From positions 4,654,501-4,718,500 of the forward strand of contig NZ_CP117435.1 of the NCBI RefSeq assembly GCF_030687495.1: 64,000 bases of DNA. The letters run 5' to 3'. Under the pieces are notes generated by a model. That model saw only the letters and a program-made list of their open reading frames with translations. It had not been told where the DNA came from and searched no databases. Source of the stretch: Pseudomonas sp. FP453 (GTDB lineage: Bacteria > Pseudomonadota > Gammaproteobacteria > Pseudomonadales > Pseudomonadaceae). Positions 28,987 to 39,750 of this stretch are shown here, piece after piece (position 1 is the stretch's first letter; every line of letters starts with the position of its first letter). The translations under genes were made by a program, and so were the position numbers.

Positions 28987-29932
28987 TCAAACGCTCCACG
29001 GTCTTGGCCCACATCTCATCGACCGGGGCCTGCAACTTCAATTCGCCACCATCGGGCAGCGGCACAGTGAGCATGTAGGCGTGCAGGAACAGGCGCTTGC
29101 CGCCGAGGTCGCGGATCTCCCTGGAGAAATCCTCGTCGCCATACTTGGTGTCACCGGCAATGCAATGCCCGGCATGCAGCGTGTGCACACGGATCTGGTG
29201 AGTACGACCGGTCACCGGCTTGGCCTCGACCATCGTGGCGAAGTCACCGAAGCGGCGCAGCACCTTGAACAGGGTCAGGGCTTCTTTGCCCTCCTCGTCC
29301 ACTTCGACCATGCGTTCGCCGGAGCGCAGGTTGCTCTTCTGCAACGGCGCCCGCACGCTCTTGATCGAGCTGGCCCAGTTGCCACGCACCAGCGCCATGT
29401 AGCGTTTGTCCACGCCGTCGCCACGCAGGGCGGTGTGCAGGTGGCGCAACATGCTGCGCTTCTTGGCGATCATCAGCAGGCCGGACGTGTCACGGTCCAG
29501 GCGATGAACCAGCTCCAGCTCCTTGGCATCCGGACGCAACTGACGGAAGGCTTCGATCACGCCGAACGTCAGGCCGCTGCCACCGTGCACTGCAATACCG
29601 CAGGGCTTGTTGATCACGATCAGCTTGTTGTCTTCGTAGACAATCGAGGCTTCCAGGCGCTGCAACAAGCCCTGGGCCAAGGGCACAGGCTCGTCACGCT
29701 CGGGCACGCGCACCGGCGGCACACGGACGATATCGCCCGCCTGCAACTTGTACTCGGGCTTGATCCGGCCCTTGTTCACCCGCACTTCACCTTTACGCAA
29801 GATGCGGTAAATCAAGGTCTTGGGCACGCCTTTGAGCCTGGCCAGGAGAAAATTGTCGATGCGTTGGCCGGCATATTCCGGCGAGACCTCAAGCAGCTGG
29901 ACGCTGGGGGTCTGGGGGGCGGTAGTCGTCAT
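28973..29932 (-). CDS. rluC: 23S rRNA pseudouridine synthase RluC
   Basis: 319 residues. An S4 RNA-binding domain (about residues 20-75; [19 protein letters not shown] in outline) precedes the RluA-type domain, with catalytic Asp in [12 protein letters not shown]. It isomerises uridines 955/2504/2580 of 23S rRNA in E. coli. Divergent from rne, as in E. coli. Confidence 0.93.
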   Translation of the reverse strand: MTTTAPQTPSVQLLEVSPEYAGQRIDNFLLARLKGVPKTLIYRILRKGEVRVNKGRIKPEYKLQAGDIVRVPPVRVPERDEPVPLAQGLLQRLEASIVYEDNKLIVINKPCGIAVHGGSGLTFGVIEAFRQLRPDAKELELVHRLDRDTSGLLMIAKKRSMLRHLHTALRGDGVDKRYMALVRGNWASSIKSVRAPLQKSNLRSGERMVEVDEEGKEALTLFKVLRRFGDFATMVEAKPVTGRTHQIRVHTLHAGHCIAGDTKYGDEDFSREIRDLGGKRLFLHAYMLTVPLPDGGELKLQAPVDEMWAKTVERLSVAP

Positions 29933-30692
29933 GCCGGCGATGATAACAATTTTTTATGGAATTGAAGCACTTAATCATTGCTGCTATAGTCGCGAACGCC
30001 GCCAAAAGCGGCCTGGCCAGAGGACATGCGGCACACAGCCGGCCCTGACCATCGCAATTCATCAGGACGCGAGGCCGTCCTACGGGGCTTTCGCCACCTT
30101 GGAAAGCTCAGGATTGTAACGAGCGCAGGTGACATGAGGCCTGAAGCGAGTGCAGAAAGCAGAGTGAATACTCGCGTTTTGCGCCGATATTTACGGCCAG
30201 TTCACAAAGTGCAGTCAGTCTTGAGCCAGACCATGGCGAATGCTTCGGAAACAACGCCTGTTAAGAGCTGAGTGAGAGCGCAGTCGCCCTCACCCAGTCT
30301 TGTTTAGCCATGAGCGTGTTCTCCCCATTGGAAAACACGGTAAATGCCAACCCGCTGCGGATTCTGCGCGCGGCAGCACCCGAATTATCAGGGATACCGT
30401 GTAGGGTGGAGATGCACAACCGTCGGACCGTGTAGCACTAGGCTTATATTTAGACGCTTCATCTCGTCCACAGTCGCCGGTTGATTCCTCCTCCTGACCT
30501 TAGCTTTTGTTGAAGTGGTGCCTTTGTCACCACCGCTAACAAGCAGGACGCGTCCGTCGCGATACCGGCCCAATTGGTCTGTATTTGCTGGACACTGGAG
30601 TGGCCAACCACTCTTGACGCACCTGACACCGACCGTGAGAAGTCGTGTGTGCCGAACGCCGTTTCCGGCAGCCCGGAAACCGACGGTACAAC
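29933..30692 (+). promoter_or_regulatory. rne promoter and about 695-base 5' leader
   Basis: A strong sigma-70 promoter, TTGAAG (29962-29967), 17 bases, TATAGT (29985-29990), predicts a start near 29997. The leader to the ATG at 30693 is then about 695 bases with no convincing open frame. It contains hairpins, including GTGAGAGCG-CAGT-CGCCCTCAC at about 30272-30293. Long rne leaders mediate RNase E autoregulation in E. coli; the same role here is inference. A separate small RNA in this stretch cannot be excluded. Confidence 0.65.
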
Positions 30693-33600
30693 ATGAAAAG
30701 AATGCTGATTAACGCAACTCAACCCGAAGAGTTGCGTGTTGCACTGGTAGATGGCCAACGCCTCTACGACCTGGACATCGAATCCGGTGCACGCGAGCAG
30801 AAAAAAGCCAATATCTATAAAGGCAAGATCACTCGCATCGAACCAAGCCTTGAGGCTGCCTTTGTCGATTTCGGCTCCGAGCGCCACGGCTTCCTGCCCC
30901 TCAAAGAAATCTCCCGCGAATACTTCAAGAAAGCCCCTGAAGGCCGCGTGAATATCAAGGACGTCCTGAGCGAAGGCCAGGAAGTCATCGTCCAGGTCGA
31001 AAAAGAAGAACGTGGCAACAAGGGCGCAGCCCTGACCACCTTCATCAGCCTGGCGGGCCGTTACCTGGTCCTGATGCCGAACAACCCACGTGCCGGCGGC
31101 ATTTCCCGTCGCATCGAAGGCGAAGAGCGCAACGAACTGCGTGAAGCGCTGAACGGCCTGATCGCACCTGCCGACATGGGCCTGATCGTTCGCACTGCCG
31201 GCCTGGGCCGCAGCAGCGAAGAAATGCAGTGGGACCTCGACTACCTGCTGCAACTGTGGACCGCCATCAAAGAGGCGTCCCTGGATCGTTCCGCGCCGTT
31301 CCTGATCTACCAGGAAAGCAACGTGATCATCCGCGCCATCCGCGATTACCTGCGCCAGGACATCGGCGAAGTGCTGATCGACAGCGTTGAAGCCCAGGAC
31401 GAAGCCCTGACCTTCATCCGCCAGGTGATGCCGCAGTACGCCAGCAAGATCAAGCTGTACGAAGACAGCGTGCCGCTGTTCAACCGTTTCCAGATCGAAA
31501 GCCAGATCGAGACCGCCTTCCAGCGCGTCGTCGAACTGCCTTCCGGCGGCTCCATCGTGATCGACCCGACCGAAGCATTGGTGTCCATCGACATCAACTC
31601 GGCGCGCGCCACGAAAGGCAGCGACATCGAAGAAACCGCCCTGCAGACCAACCTGGAAGCGGCTGAAGAAATCGCCCGCCAGCTGCGCCTGCGTGATATC
31701 GGCGGCCTGATCGTGATCGACTTCATCGACATGACCCCGGCCAAGAACCAGCGCGCCGTGGAAGAGAAAGTCCGCGAATGCCTGGAAGCCGACCGTGCCC
31801 GCGTGCAAGTCGGCCGCATCTCGCGCTTCGGCCTGCTGGAAATGTCCCGTCAGCGCCTGCGTCCATCCCTGGGCGAAAGCAGCGGCATCGTCTGCCCGCG
31901 TTGCAACGGCACCGGTATCATCCGTGACGTTGAATCGCTGTCCCTGGCGATCCTGCGCCTGATCGAAGAAGAAGCCCTGAAAGACCGCACCGCCGAAGTC
32001 CGCGCGCAAGTGCCGATCCCGGTTGCAGCTTTCCTGCTCAACGAAAAACGCAACTCGATCACCAAGATCGAACTGCGCACCCGTGCCCGTATCGTCATCC
32101 TGCCGAACGATCACCTCGAGACGCCGCACTTCGAAGTACAGCGCCTGCGTGATGACAGCCCGGAAGCCCACAGCGGCCAGTCCAGCTACGAAATCGCCGC
32201 TGCCGCTGCCGAAGTGGAAGAAGTCCAGCCAGCCGCCGCGACCCGCACCCTGGTTCGCCAGGAAGCAGCGGTCAAGACTGCCCCAGCCCGCGCCAACGCT
32301 CCGGTTCCGACCGAAGTTGCCGCACCGGTTGCCGCGCCGGCCGCGCTGCCTGAGCCGAGCCTGTTCAAAGGCCTGGTGAAGTCGCTGGTCAGCCTGTTCG
32401 CCACTAAAGAAGAGCCTGCTGCTCCGGTGGTGGTTGAAAAACCAGCCGCCGAGCGTCCAGCACGCAACGAAGAGCGTCGCAACGGCCGTCAACAGAGCCG
32501 TAACCGCAACGGTCGCCGTGACGAAGAACGCAAGCCGCGCGAAGAGCGTGCGCCACGTGAAGAACGCGCACCGCGTGAAGAACGTGCCCCACGCGAAGCC
32601 CGTGAAGAAACCCCGGCCGTAGCCCGCGAAGAACGTGCACCGCGTGAAGAGCGCGCACCACGTACGCCACGTGCCCCACGTGAAGATCGCAAGCCACGTG
32701 GTGAGCGTGAAGAACGTGTACGTGAACTGCGCGAGCCGCTGGACGCAGCACCTGCCGTTGCCGCTGCCGGCGCCGCCGTTGTCGCTGAAGAGCGCCCGGC
32801 GCGCCAGCCACGCGAAGAACGTGCGCCACGTGAAGAACGTGCTCCACGCCCACCGCGTGAAGAGCGTCAGCCGCGTGCCGAGCAAGCCGCTGCCAGTGAA
32901 GACGAAGAAGTGCTGACCGCTGAAGAGCAGTCGCAGGAAGACGGTCAGGACAGCGCCGAAGGCGATCGCCCACGCCGCCGCTCCCGTGGCCAGCGTCGTC
33001 GCAGCAACCGTCGTGAGCGTCAGCGTGATGCCAACGGCAACGTGATCGAAGGCTCGGAAGAAGCCGGCGAGAACGCCGAAGCGGCCACCGGCGAAGCCAC
33101 TGGCAGCGAACTGGCTGCCGGCCTGGCCGTTACCGCTGCCGTTGCCAGCTCGGTCATCAGCGCACCTGCTGAAGCCCAGGCTCACGAGCAGGCTGAACGC
33201 GCTACCGCTGCCGTCGAAGAAGCCGCTGCCGTTGAAGCGCCAGTCGCCGAGACCCGAGTGGTAGAAGCGCCGGTAGTTGAAGCGCCAGTCGTGGAAGCCA
33301 TCACCCCGATCGAAGCGCCGGTTGTTGCCGAAGTGGAAGTTGCACCGGTTCAGGAAACCCTGCCAGCAGTTGAAGTGGCTGCGGTTGAGCCAACCCCAGT
33401 GGTTGAGCCTGAGCCAGTGGTAGAAGCGGTGGTTGAAGCACCGGTTGTCGAAGCGGCTCCAGAAGTGCGCGAAGTTCGTGAAGAACAGACCGCCTTCCAG
33501 TGGACTGCCGAACCTGCCGCTCCGGTTGAAGCACCAGCGCCTGCCCCAGTGGTAGAAGAAGCGCCGGCTCCGGTGGCCGAAGAAGTCGTGGTTGCAGAAC

Positions 33601-33833
33601 CTGCACCAGTGGCTGAACCTGCACCGGTAGTCGAGCCTGCGCCAGTGGTTGAAGTGGCAGTGGTTGCCGAGGTCGCCGCCGTGGTGGTCGAAGCCGCTCC
33701 GGCCAGCGCCCTGACCGAAAACGGCCGTGCGCCGAACGACCCACGTGAAGTGCGTCGTCGTCGCAAGGAAGCTGAAGCCGCTGCAGCCGCCGCTGCACAG
33801 GAAGCAGAACACGAGACTAAACCCCTCGTCTGA
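30693..33833 (+). CDS. rne: Ribonuclease E
   Basis: 1046 residues from [10 protein letters not shown]. The catalytic half (about 1-520) has an S1 domain, the magnesium-binding Asp residues in [11 protein letters not shown] and LIVIDFIDM, and the zinc link CPRCNGTG. The C-terminal half is low-complexity: an Arg-rich segment of EERAPRE-type repeats (about residues 610-740), likely RNA-binding, then Ala/Val/Glu/Pro-rich stretches serving as degradosome scaffold. It starts mRNA decay and processes rRNA and tRNA at the inner membrane. It is followed by a clear terminator. Confidence 0.96.
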   Translation: MKRMLINATQPEELRVALVDGQRLYDLDIESGAREQKKANIYKGKITRIEPSLEAAFVDFGSERHGFLPLKEISREYFKKAPEGRVNIKDVLSEGQEVIVQVEKEERGNKGAALTTFISLAGRYLVLMPNNPRAGGISRRIEGEERNELREALNGLIAPADMGLIVRTAGLGRSSEEMQWDLDYLLQLWTAIKEASLDRSAPFLIYQESNVIIRAIRDYLRQDIGEVLIDSVEAQDEALTFIRQVMPQYASKIKLYEDSVPLFNRFQIESQIETAFQRVVELPSGGSIVIDPTEALVSIDINSARATKGSDIEETALQTNLEAAEEIARQLRLRDIGGLIVIDFIDMTPAKNQRAVEEKVRECLEADRARVQVGRISRFGLLEMSRQRLRPSLGESSGIVCPRCNGTGIIRDVESLSLAILRLIEEEALKDRTAEVRAQVPIPVAAFLLNEKRNSITKIELRTRARIVILPNDHLETPHFEVQRLRDDSPEAHSGQSSYEIAAAAAEVEEVQPAAATRTLVRQEAAVKTAPARANAPVPTEVAAPVAAPAALPEPSLFKGLVKSLVSLFATKEEPAAPVVVEKPAAERPARNEERRNGRQQSRNRNGRRDEERKPREERAPREERAPREERAPREAREETPAVAREERAPREERAPRTPRAPREDRKPRGEREERVRELREPLDAAPAVAAAGAAVVAEERPARQPREERAPREERAPRPPREERQPRAEQAAASEDEEVLTAEEQSQEDGQDSAEGDRPRRRSRGQRRRSNRRERQRDANGNVIEGSEEAGENAEAATGEATGSELAAGLAVTAAVASSVISAPAEAQAHEQAERATAAVEEAAAVEAPVAETRVVEAPVVEAPVVEAITPIEAPVVAEVEVAPVQETLPAVEVAAVEPTPVVEPEPVVEAVVEAPVVEAAPEVREVREEQTAFQWTAEPAAPVEAPAPAPVVEEAPAPVAEEVVVAEPAPVAEPAPVVEPAPVVEVAVVAEVAAVVVEAAPASALTENGRAPNDPREVRRRRKEAEAAAAAAAQEAEHETKPLV

Positions 33834-33847
33834 TTCCATCAGCGACT

Positions 33848-33886
33848 AAAAAGCCCCGCCTGAGAGATCAGGCGGGGCTTTTTTAT
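33848..33886 (+). terminator. Intrinsic terminator of rne
   Basis: AAGCCCCGCCTGA - GAGA - TCAGGCGGGGCTT followed by six T. Confidence 0.93.
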
Positions 33887-33932
33887 GCATTCTGAAAAGT
33901 GACACAGCTCCCACAAAAGCCAGCTTCTACCT

Positions 33933-34517
33933 TCAGATGGGTTTGAAGTTCAACGCTTGCGGCACGTCTACATCCCACAGCACGCCAGGATCATCCACGA
34001 CAACCTCATGCACCGCCGCCTGCGCAAACAGTGACTTGGCCCCACGATCACCGCTCAGCGCCCTCAACCCCGGTCCAAACGCCCGGCCGAACGCCACAGG
34101 ATGTCCATGCTGCCCCGCCTGCACCGGCACACCGATGCCATCGGCCTTCACGCCATCAATCACCCGCTCAATACTTGACGGCTGAATGAACGGCATATCC
34201 CCCAATACCACCAGCCAACCGTCCGCAGAACCACTGGCCGCAACTGCCGCTGCCAGGCTGTCACCCATGCCCGTCGATTCCAGCAGCAGCACCTCACAAC
34301 CGTATACCCCGGCCAGACGAATGACTTCATGCTGCGCCGGTGAGGTCACCACCCAGCGCCGCACAAGGCGTTCCGGCAGATTCAACAGCACCTGTTCGAT
34401 CACCGGCCGCGTCACACCATCCAGGCCCACGCAATCCGCCAGCAGCTTATCCTGGCTTGCCTCCACCCGGAACCGGCTGCCCTGCCCCGCCGCCAGCACA
34501 ATCGCCGTGACCCTCAC
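33933..34517 (-). CDS. MobA/MocA-like nucleotidyltransferase
   Basis: 194 residues, GTG start at 34517 within the xdhC stop (GTGA overlap). AIVLAAGQGSRF is the nucleotide-binding loop, VLGDMPFI the metal-binding region. Proteins of this type transfer CMP or GMP to molybdopterin (MocA, MobA). Pairing with XdhC points to the MocA (cytosine dinucleotide) branch used by xanthine-oxidase-type enzymes. No molybdoenzyme gene is adjacent. Confidence 0.82.
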   Translation of the reverse strand: MRVTAIVLAAGQGSRFRVEASQDKLLADCVGLDGVTRPVIEQVLLNLPERLVRRWVVTSPAQHEVIRLAGVYGCEVLLLESTGMGDSLAAAVAASGSADGWLVVLGDMPFIQPSSIERVIDGVKADGIGVPVQAGQHGHPVAFGRAFGPGLRALSGDRGAKSLFAQAAVHEVVVDDPGVLWDVDVPQALNFKPI

Positions 34518-35467
34518 GCCATCACACCATTCTTGATCGCCACAATTTGCGCCAGCAACGACAGGGCTATCTCCGCCGGCGTATGGCTGCCGATATACAC
34601 GCCGATCGGCCCATGCAAGCGCGCAATCGCCGGCGCCGACAACCCCAGCGCCGCCAGGTCTTCCCGGCGTTTCTGGCTGTTGACCTGCGAGCCGAGGGCG
34701 CCGATATAGAACGCGTCGGAGTTGAGGGCCGTGAGCAACGCCATATCATCCAGGCGCGGATCATGGGTCAGGCAGACAATGGCCGTGCGCGCATCGGCCT
34801 GGATAGTCAGCACCGCTTCGTCGGGCATGCCCGGCACAAAGCGGCCGTGCTGTTCCTCCCAGCCGTGGACAAACTCGGTACGCGGGTCGCAGATCAACAC
34901 CTCGAAATCCAAAAGCCGCGCCATCTGCGCCACATAGCGCGACAGTTGGCCGGCACCGATCAGCAGCAGGCGCCAGCGCGGGCCGTAGATGGCGCGCAGG
35001 CGTTCGCCGTCGAACGTCAGCGCATCGGCCTTGCTCGCGGCGCTCAGCGTCACCTCTCCGGTAGCCAGGTCCAGCTCGCGGGCGACCATCTGATGATCTT
35101 CGCAACGCGCCAGCAGTTCTGCCACCCACGCCCACTCCTCCACCCGCTCCTCGGTCAGGCGCAGGGTGCCGCCGCACGGCAGGCCAAAGCGCGCCGCCTC
35201 ATCGCGGGTGACGCCGTAGGTCACCAACTGCACGGGCGGCCCATCGTCAGCCAGCCGGCCGTCGTACAGCCGGGCGATCAAGTCATCCTCGATGCAACCA
35301 CCCGACACCGAGCCAATCACCACCCCGTCGCCGCGCAAGGCCAACATCGCCCCCGGCGGGCGCGGCGCACTGCCCCAGGTCTGCACGACGCTGTACAACA
35401 CCACACGCTGCCCGGCACGGCGCCATTCGAGCACGCTGCGCAGGACATTCAGATCCACGCTGTCCAT
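34514..35467 (-). CDS. XdhC/CoxI-family molybdoenzyme maturation factor
   Basis: 317 residues from the ATG at 35467. An XdhC N-terminal domain (GSAPRPPGAMLALRGDG, SVSGGCIEDD) is followed by a Rossmann XdhC_C domain (LLLIGAGQLSRYVAQMA, YIGALGSQVNSQKRRED). XdhC proteins bind and sulfurate the molybdenum cofactor for xanthine-oxidase-family enzymes. It is translationally coupled to the MocA-like gene. Confidence 0.87.
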   Translation of the reverse strand: MDSVDLNVLRSVLEWRRAGQRVVLYSVVQTWGSAPRPPGAMLALRGDGVVIGSVSGGCIEDDLIARLYDGRLADDGPPVQLVTYGVTRDEAARFGLPCGGTLRLTEERVEEWAWVAELLARCEDHQMVARELDLATGEVTLSAASKADALTFDGERLRAIYGPRWRLLLIGAGQLSRYVAQMARLLDFEVLICDPRTEFVHGWEEQHGRFVPGMPDEAVLTIQADARTAIVCLTHDPRLDDMALLTALNSDAFYIGALGSQVNSQKRREDLAALGLSAPAIARLHGPIGVYIGSHTPAEIALSLLAQIVAIKNGVMA

Positions 35468-35538
35468 CAGACCTCCAGCAGGCGTTACAACAAAAAACCG
35501 ATTCACTCACTGTAAAACAAAAAAACCGCCAGAAACGC

Positions 35539-35566
35539 AAACGCCCCGAACGGGTCGGGGCGTTTG
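35539..35566. terminator. Bidirectional-type terminator hairpin
   Basis: ACGCCCCGA - ACGGG - TCGGGGCGT with short T/A tracts on both sides, between the dctA stop and the xdhC start; both genes are on the minus strand, so it ends dctA transcription. Confidence 0.75.
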
Positions 35567-35603
35567 TGCGTAGCGGTGGGCGTCAGTTCACGCCATCAGC
35601 GCC

Positions 35604-36935
35604 TTACTTGACGGTCGGTGCAGGGCCTTCGGCCACGCCCAGGTCGTCCAGTTCACGGGTTTCCGAGATACCGGTACCGCCCGACGCCAGCTCGCTTTGC
35701 AGCTTGTCGGTGTCCAGTTCCTTGACCCACTTGGCCACAACGATGGTGGCAACGGCGTTACCGACCAGGTTGGTCAGTGCGCGGGCTTCGGACATGAAGC
35801 GGTCGATACCCAGGATCAGCGCCAGGCCGGCAACCGGCAGGTGGCCTACGGCCGACAGGGTGGCAGCCAGTACGATAAAGCCCGAACCGGTCACGCCAGC
35901 CGCGCCTTTGGAGGACAGCAGCAGCACCAGCAGCAAAGTGATCTGGTGGGTGATGTCCATGTGGGTGTCAGTCGCCTGGGCGATGAACACGGCAGCCATG
36001 GTCAGGTAGATCGAAGTACCGTCGAGGTTGAAGGAGTAGCCAGTCGGAATCACCAGGCCTACTACGGATTTCTTCGCGCCCAGACGCTCCATCTTGATCA
36101 GCATGCGTGGCAGTGCGGACTCGGAGGAGGAAGTACCCAGTACGATCAACAGCTCTTCACGGATGTAGCGGATCAGCTTGATCACGCTGAAACCGTGAGC
36201 GCGGCAGATACCGCCCAGCACCACCAGCACGAACAGGATGCAAGTGATGTAGAAGCAGATCATCAGCTGGCCCAACTGCACCAGCGAACCGACGCCGTAG
36301 GCACCGATGGTGAACGCCATGGCGCCCAGGGCACCGATTGGCGCGAGCTTCATGATCATGTTGATGATGTTGAACATCACGTGGGCGAAGCGATCGATGA
36401 AGTCCAGTACCGGCTTGCCGTAGGCACCCAGGCGGTGCAGGGCGAAACCGAAGATCACCGAGAACATCAGCACTTGCAGGATGTCGCCGTTGGCGAAGGC
36501 GCCGACGATGGTGTTCGGGATAACGTTGAGGATAAAGCCGACGATGCTCTGGTCTTTACCGGCGGTCACGTAGGCCGCGACTTTGGAAGCATCCAGGGTC
36601 GCTACGTCGATGTGCATGCCGGCGCCCGGTTGCACGACGTTCACCACGATCAGGCCGATCAGCAGCGCGACGGTGGAAACGATTTCGAAGTACAGCAGCG
36701 CGTAGCCGCCGGTCTTGCCCACCGATTTCATGCTTTGCATGCCAGCGATGCCGCTGACAACGGTGCAGAAGATGATCGGGGCGATGACCATTTTGATCAG
36801 TTTGATAAACCCGTCACCCAGCGGCTTGAGGGCCACGCCGGTGTCCGGGTAGAAGTGACCGAGCAAAATGCCGATTACGATGGCAACGATCACCTGGAAA
36901 TACAGGGATTTGTAGATTGGCTGACGAGTCGTCAT
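35604..36935 (-). CDS. dctA: C4-dicarboxylate:cation symporter DctA
   Basis: 443 residues from the ATG at 36935. Dicarboxylate/amino-acid:cation symporter family with SIVGF, hairpin motif [12 protein letters not shown] and [12 protein letters not shown], both substrate-binding. Imports succinate, fumarate and malate with protons or sodium. It diverges from an AraC-type regulator across a gap full of TGGCGGA palindromes. P. aeruginosa dctA (PA1183) also lies near phoPQ. Confidence 0.93.
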   Translation of the reverse strand: MTTRQPIYKSLYFQVIVAIVIGILLGHFYPDTGVALKPLGDGFIKLIKMVIAPIIFCTVVSGIAGMQSMKSVGKTGGYALLYFEIVSTVALLIGLIVVNVVQPGAGMHIDVATLDASKVAAYVTAGKDQSIVGFILNVIPNTIVGAFANGDILQVLMFSVIFGFALHRLGAYGKPVLDFIDRFAHVMFNIINMIMKLAPIGALGAMAFTIGAYGVGSLVQLGQLMICFYITCILFVLVVLGGICRAHGFSVIKLIRYIREELLIVLGTSSSESALPRMLIKMERLGAKKSVVGLVIPTGYSFNLDGTSIYLTMAAVFIAQATDTHMDITHQITLLLVLLLSSKGAAGVTGSGFIVLAATLSAVGHLPVAGLALILGIDRFMSEARALTNLVGNAVATIVVAKWVKELDTDKLQSELASGGTGISETRELDDLGVAEGPAPTVK

Positions 36936-37274
36936 TGCAAAGTTCCTCAATCGTCCCGTGTGGCAAAGATCCGCCATTGCCCACGACACTTAAATTGCGA
37001 ACCCTCCTGCACTGGAGGGATTTGTTGTTTGCGAAGCCTGTAGGTCCAGGCCTGCGCTGTAATCCTTATCGCAAACGCCGTGCCACTTCTCTGAAAACGC
37101 CTGAAGGCCTTTAGACATCAGGGTTGCGGGTTTTCAGGCGCCCTCCACCGCGCCGAATCCGGTGGCGGATTTCCGCCCACTCATCCAATCCCGTCCTACA
37201 ATTTGGCGGATATCCGCCTTGTCGCCCTTTCCACGGGTGGCTAACATCCGCCACTCCATGGACGAGGCCTTCGC
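36936..37274. promoter_or_regulatory. dctA / AraC-type regulator divergent region with four TGGCGGA..TCCGCCA sites
   Basis: Two strong palindromes: GGCGGA-TT-TCCGCC (37164-37177) and GGCGGA-TA-TCCGCC (37205-37218), centres 41 bases apart. Two weaker relatives: TGGCAAAGATCCGCCA (36961-36976) and GTGGCTAACATCCGCCAC (37238-37255). The spacing of the strong pair is close to four helical turns. No sigma-54 site with correct spacing was found for dctA. Confidence 0.6.
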
Positions 37275-38273
37275 ATGCGTGAACGTACCATCGCCAGTCA
37301 CTACGCCCGGGCCGCGCTCGGCGGTGCACGCCGGGCGGGTTACGACTATTCGGGGCTGTTGCAGCAGGTGGGGATCACCCCGGAACTGCTGAGCGAACCC
37401 CGCGCGCGCATTGCCCCCGAGCAATTCACCCAACTGCTGCAAATGCTCTGGCTGGGGCTGGATGACGAATACCTGGGCTTCGCCGAGGGCCCGAGCAAGC
37501 GCGGCACCTTCGCCATGATGTGCCATGCGCTGATCCACTGCCGCACCCTGGAGAAGGCGCTGGAACGCGGCTTATTATTTTATAGCCTATTCCCACAGGG
37601 CCCGCGCTGGCAGCTGACGCGCGAAGGCGACATGGCCCGCTTGAGCCTGGACGACTCGCAATTGTGGGACCCGGATCACTTCCTCAGCGAATGCCTGCTG
37701 GTGATCTGGCATCGCCTCGGCAGTTGGCTGATCGGCCAGCGCATCCGCCTGCACCAGGCCACGTTCAGTTACCCGATGCCGGCCCATGCCAGCGAGTACG
37801 ACCTGCTGTTTCCCTGCACCCTGGTATTCGGCGCACCGAACAGCAGCCTGGTGTTTCCCGCGCGCTACCTGAGCCTGCCGCTGTTGCAGGATGAGCGCAC
37901 GCTCAAGCACTTCCTGGAGCGCTCACCGGCCGACTTGCTGTCGCGGCCGGACGAAGGCGACAGCTTGAGCAGCCAGCTACGCCGCCTGCTGAGCCGCGAC
38001 CGCACGCCCTGGCCGGATCTGGAAGCCGTCGCCCAACACTTGCACATCAGCCCACAGACGCTGCGCAGGCATCTGCGTGAGGAAGGCACCAGCTTTCAGG
38101 CGCTCAAGGATGAGCTGCGGCGGGACATCGCCATCTATCATCTGGGGCGGGCGGATTTGTCGTTGCAGGAGATTGCCGAGCAGTTGGGGTTTTCCGAGCC
38201 GTCGGCGTTTCATCGGGCGTTCAAGAAGTGGACGGGGGTGACGCCGGGGGCGTATCGGGCGCAGGAGAGCTAG
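37275..38273 (+). CDS. AraC-family regulator with AraC_E-type N-terminal domain
   Basis: 332 residues. The N-terminal two-thirds is the binding domain of the OruR/ArgR-like subgroup (LLQQVGITPELLSEPRARI at the start). The C-terminal double HTH runs from about residue 235 (EAVAQHLHISPQTLRRHLRE; LQEIAEQLGFSEPSAFHRAF). The ligand is not known. Divergence from dctA and the palindrome array in between suggest autoregulation or dctA control (inference). The start is the ATG at 37275. Confidence 0.85.
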   Translation: MRERTIASHYARAALGGARRAGYDYSGLLQQVGITPELLSEPRARIAPEQFTQLLQMLWLGLDDEYLGFAEGPSKRGTFAMMCHALIHCRTLEKALERGLLFYSLFPQGPRWQLTREGDMARLSLDDSQLWDPDHFLSECLLVIWHRLGSWLIGQRIRLHQATFSYPMPAHASEYDLLFPCTLVFGAPNSSLVFPARYLSLPLLQDERTLKHFLERSPADLLSRPDEGDSLSSQLRRLLSRDRTPWPDLEAVAQHLHISPQTLRRHLREEGTSFQALKDELRRDIAIYHLGRADLSLQEIAEQLGFSEPSAFHRAFKKWTGVTPGAYRAQES

Positions 38274-38297
38274 AGATGTGTTGGCTGGGCGGGCCTC

Positions 38298-38379
38298 ATC
38301 GCAGGCAAGCCAGCTCCCACAGTTGACTGCATTTCAAAGTTGGAACCCGGTCGAATGTGGGAGCTGGCTTGCCTGCGAT
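38298..38379. repeat. REP pair in reversed (tail-to-tail) order
   Basis: Here the arms read ATCGCAGGCAAGCCAGCTCCCAC then, after 36 bases, GTGGGAGC...CTGCGAT, so GTGGGAGC faces inward, opposite to the other pairs. The spacer resembles that of the 41589-41670 pair. Confidence 0.88.
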
Positions 38380-38403
38380 GAGGCCAGCACAGGCAAAAAA
38401 AGA

Positions 38404-39750
38404 TCAAACAGCCGGAAAATGAATTTTGAAAGCGGCCCCACCCAACGGCGAATCCCCCAAGGTCAGCCGCGCGCCGTAACTTTCGATGATGTCCTTGACC
38501 ACCGCCAACCCGATCCCCTGCCCCGGATGCTGGCGGTCCAGCCGCTCACCCCGTTGCAGAATCCGCGCCCGCTGGTCCGGCGGTACGCCCGGCCCATCAT
38601 CTTCAATACATAACTCGCAGCCTTCGAGGCTTTCCACGAGGCGGATGCGCACTTCGCTCAAACACAGGCGATAGGCGTTTTCCAGCAGGTTGCCGAGCAT
38701 TTCCAGCAAGGCGCCCTTCTCGATCGGCACGTAGCACTCGTCCGGCAAGTCGAATGCCACGGTGACACCCTTGTCGCGGTAGACCTTGTCCAACGTGTCA
38801 CACAGGCTTTGCAACACCGGTTCCAGACGCACCTGATGGCGCACCAGGCCGCTTTTGCGCAGGCTGGCGCGCTGCAATTGGTAGCTGATCTGCTGGCTCA
38901 TGCGCTCGATCTGCGATTGCAGCACCCAGGCCTGATCGCGGTCTTCGGGGCGTTGGGCCATGTCTTCGCTGACGCCCTGCAACACGGCGAGCGGGGTTTT
39001 CAGGCTGTGGGCCAGGTCATCCAGGGAATCGCGATAACGTGCTCGTTGCTCGCGTTCGCTGGCAAGCAAACGGTTGAGGGAACCGGTGAGGCGCAGCAAT
39101 TCACGCGGGTGCTCTTCGGAAAGGCTCTCGCGGGTGCCGCCCTCGATCTGGTCCAGTTCCTGGCTCAAGCGCCGCAAGGCTTGCAGGCCCCAGGTCAGGC
39201 CCAGCCACAGCAGCGTCAGCAGCACCAGCAAGGCCGCGCCGAAACCCAGGTAGAGGTTTTCCCGCAGGCCTTCGAGGGTCAACTGGTACTCACGCACCGG
39301 CTGCAGGGCGACGATACTGAACGCCGCGCTCTTGCCACCGAGCAGCTTGACCTCCACGTCATAGACGAAAAATTCCTGGCCATTGGCCTCGCGAATCCGC
39401 GCAAACTCGTTACCGCGCCCGTCGTAGCGCGGTTTGTAGTTGATGTTTTCTTCCTTGGTCGCCCGCGAGCGCCACACCAGATGGCCTTCGCGGTCGTAGA
39501 TATAACCGAGCAGGCGGCTGTCAGTGAGGTTGAAGCGTTCGTCAGGCAACTGCGCCGGCATCAGCAGGCGATTGTTTTCCACACGGGCGGCGGAGATCAA
39601 CGTGGTGACGTCCGACGCCAGGCGTTGCTCGATGGAATCCTGCAACGCCAGACTGAACGCGCCCTGCATGGCCGGCAGCAAGCCGAGCATAAACAGCACG
39701 GCCAGGGTGGCGGCCGCCAGCATCAGGCGCACGCGTAGCGAGCGAATCAA
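38404..39750 (-). CDS. phoQ: Sensor histidine kinase PhoQ
   Basis: 448 residues, the same length I recall for P. aeruginosa PhoQ. TM1 is near residues 7-30, a periplasmic sensor follows, then TM2 near 165-190, HAMP, H-box DDLAHSLKTPLAVLQG, and ATPase motifs GNLLENAYRL, DDGPGVP and GQGIGLAVVKDI. It senses low divalent cations or cationic peptides in relatives. Start TTG at 39750 overlaps the phoP stop (TTGA). Confidence 0.9.
   Translation of the reverse strand: MIRSLRVRLMLAAATLAVLFMLGLLPAMQGAFSLALQDSIEQRLASDVTTLISAARVENNRLLMPAQLPDERFNLTDSRLLGYIYDREGHLVWRSRATKEENINYKPRYDGRGNEFARIREANGQEFFVYDVEVKLLGGKSAAFSIVALQPVREYQLTLEGLRENLYLGFGAALLVLLTLLWLGLTWGLQALRRLSQELDQIEGGTRESLSEEHPRELLRLTGSLNRLLASEREQRARYRDSLDDLAHSLKTPLAVLQGVSEDMAQRPEDRDQAWVLQSQIERMSQQISYQLQRASLRKSGLVRHQVRLEPVLQSLCDTLDKVYRDKGVTVAFDLPDECYVPIEKGALLEMLGNLLENAYRLCLSEVRIRLVESLEGCELCIEDDGPGVPPDQRARILQRGERLDRQHPGQGIGLAVVKDIIESYGARLTLGDSPLGGAAFKIHFPAV

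Noticed and set aside
27205-29070. 621-codon plus-strand frame across sppA, HAD and rluC
   Set aside because: It starts inside a REP and covers three well-supported minus-strand genes.
30459-33839. 1126-codon open frame antisense to rne
   Set aside because: It spans rne exactly, encodes repetitive Phe/His/Gly/Arg-rich text that mirrors the Glu/Ala/Arg codons of RNase E, and has no ribosome-binding site.
36936-36990. Sigma-54 promoter for dctA (TGGCGGATCTTTGC on the minus strand)
   Set aside because: GG and GC are nine bases apart instead of ten, and the site overlaps one of the palindrome copies.
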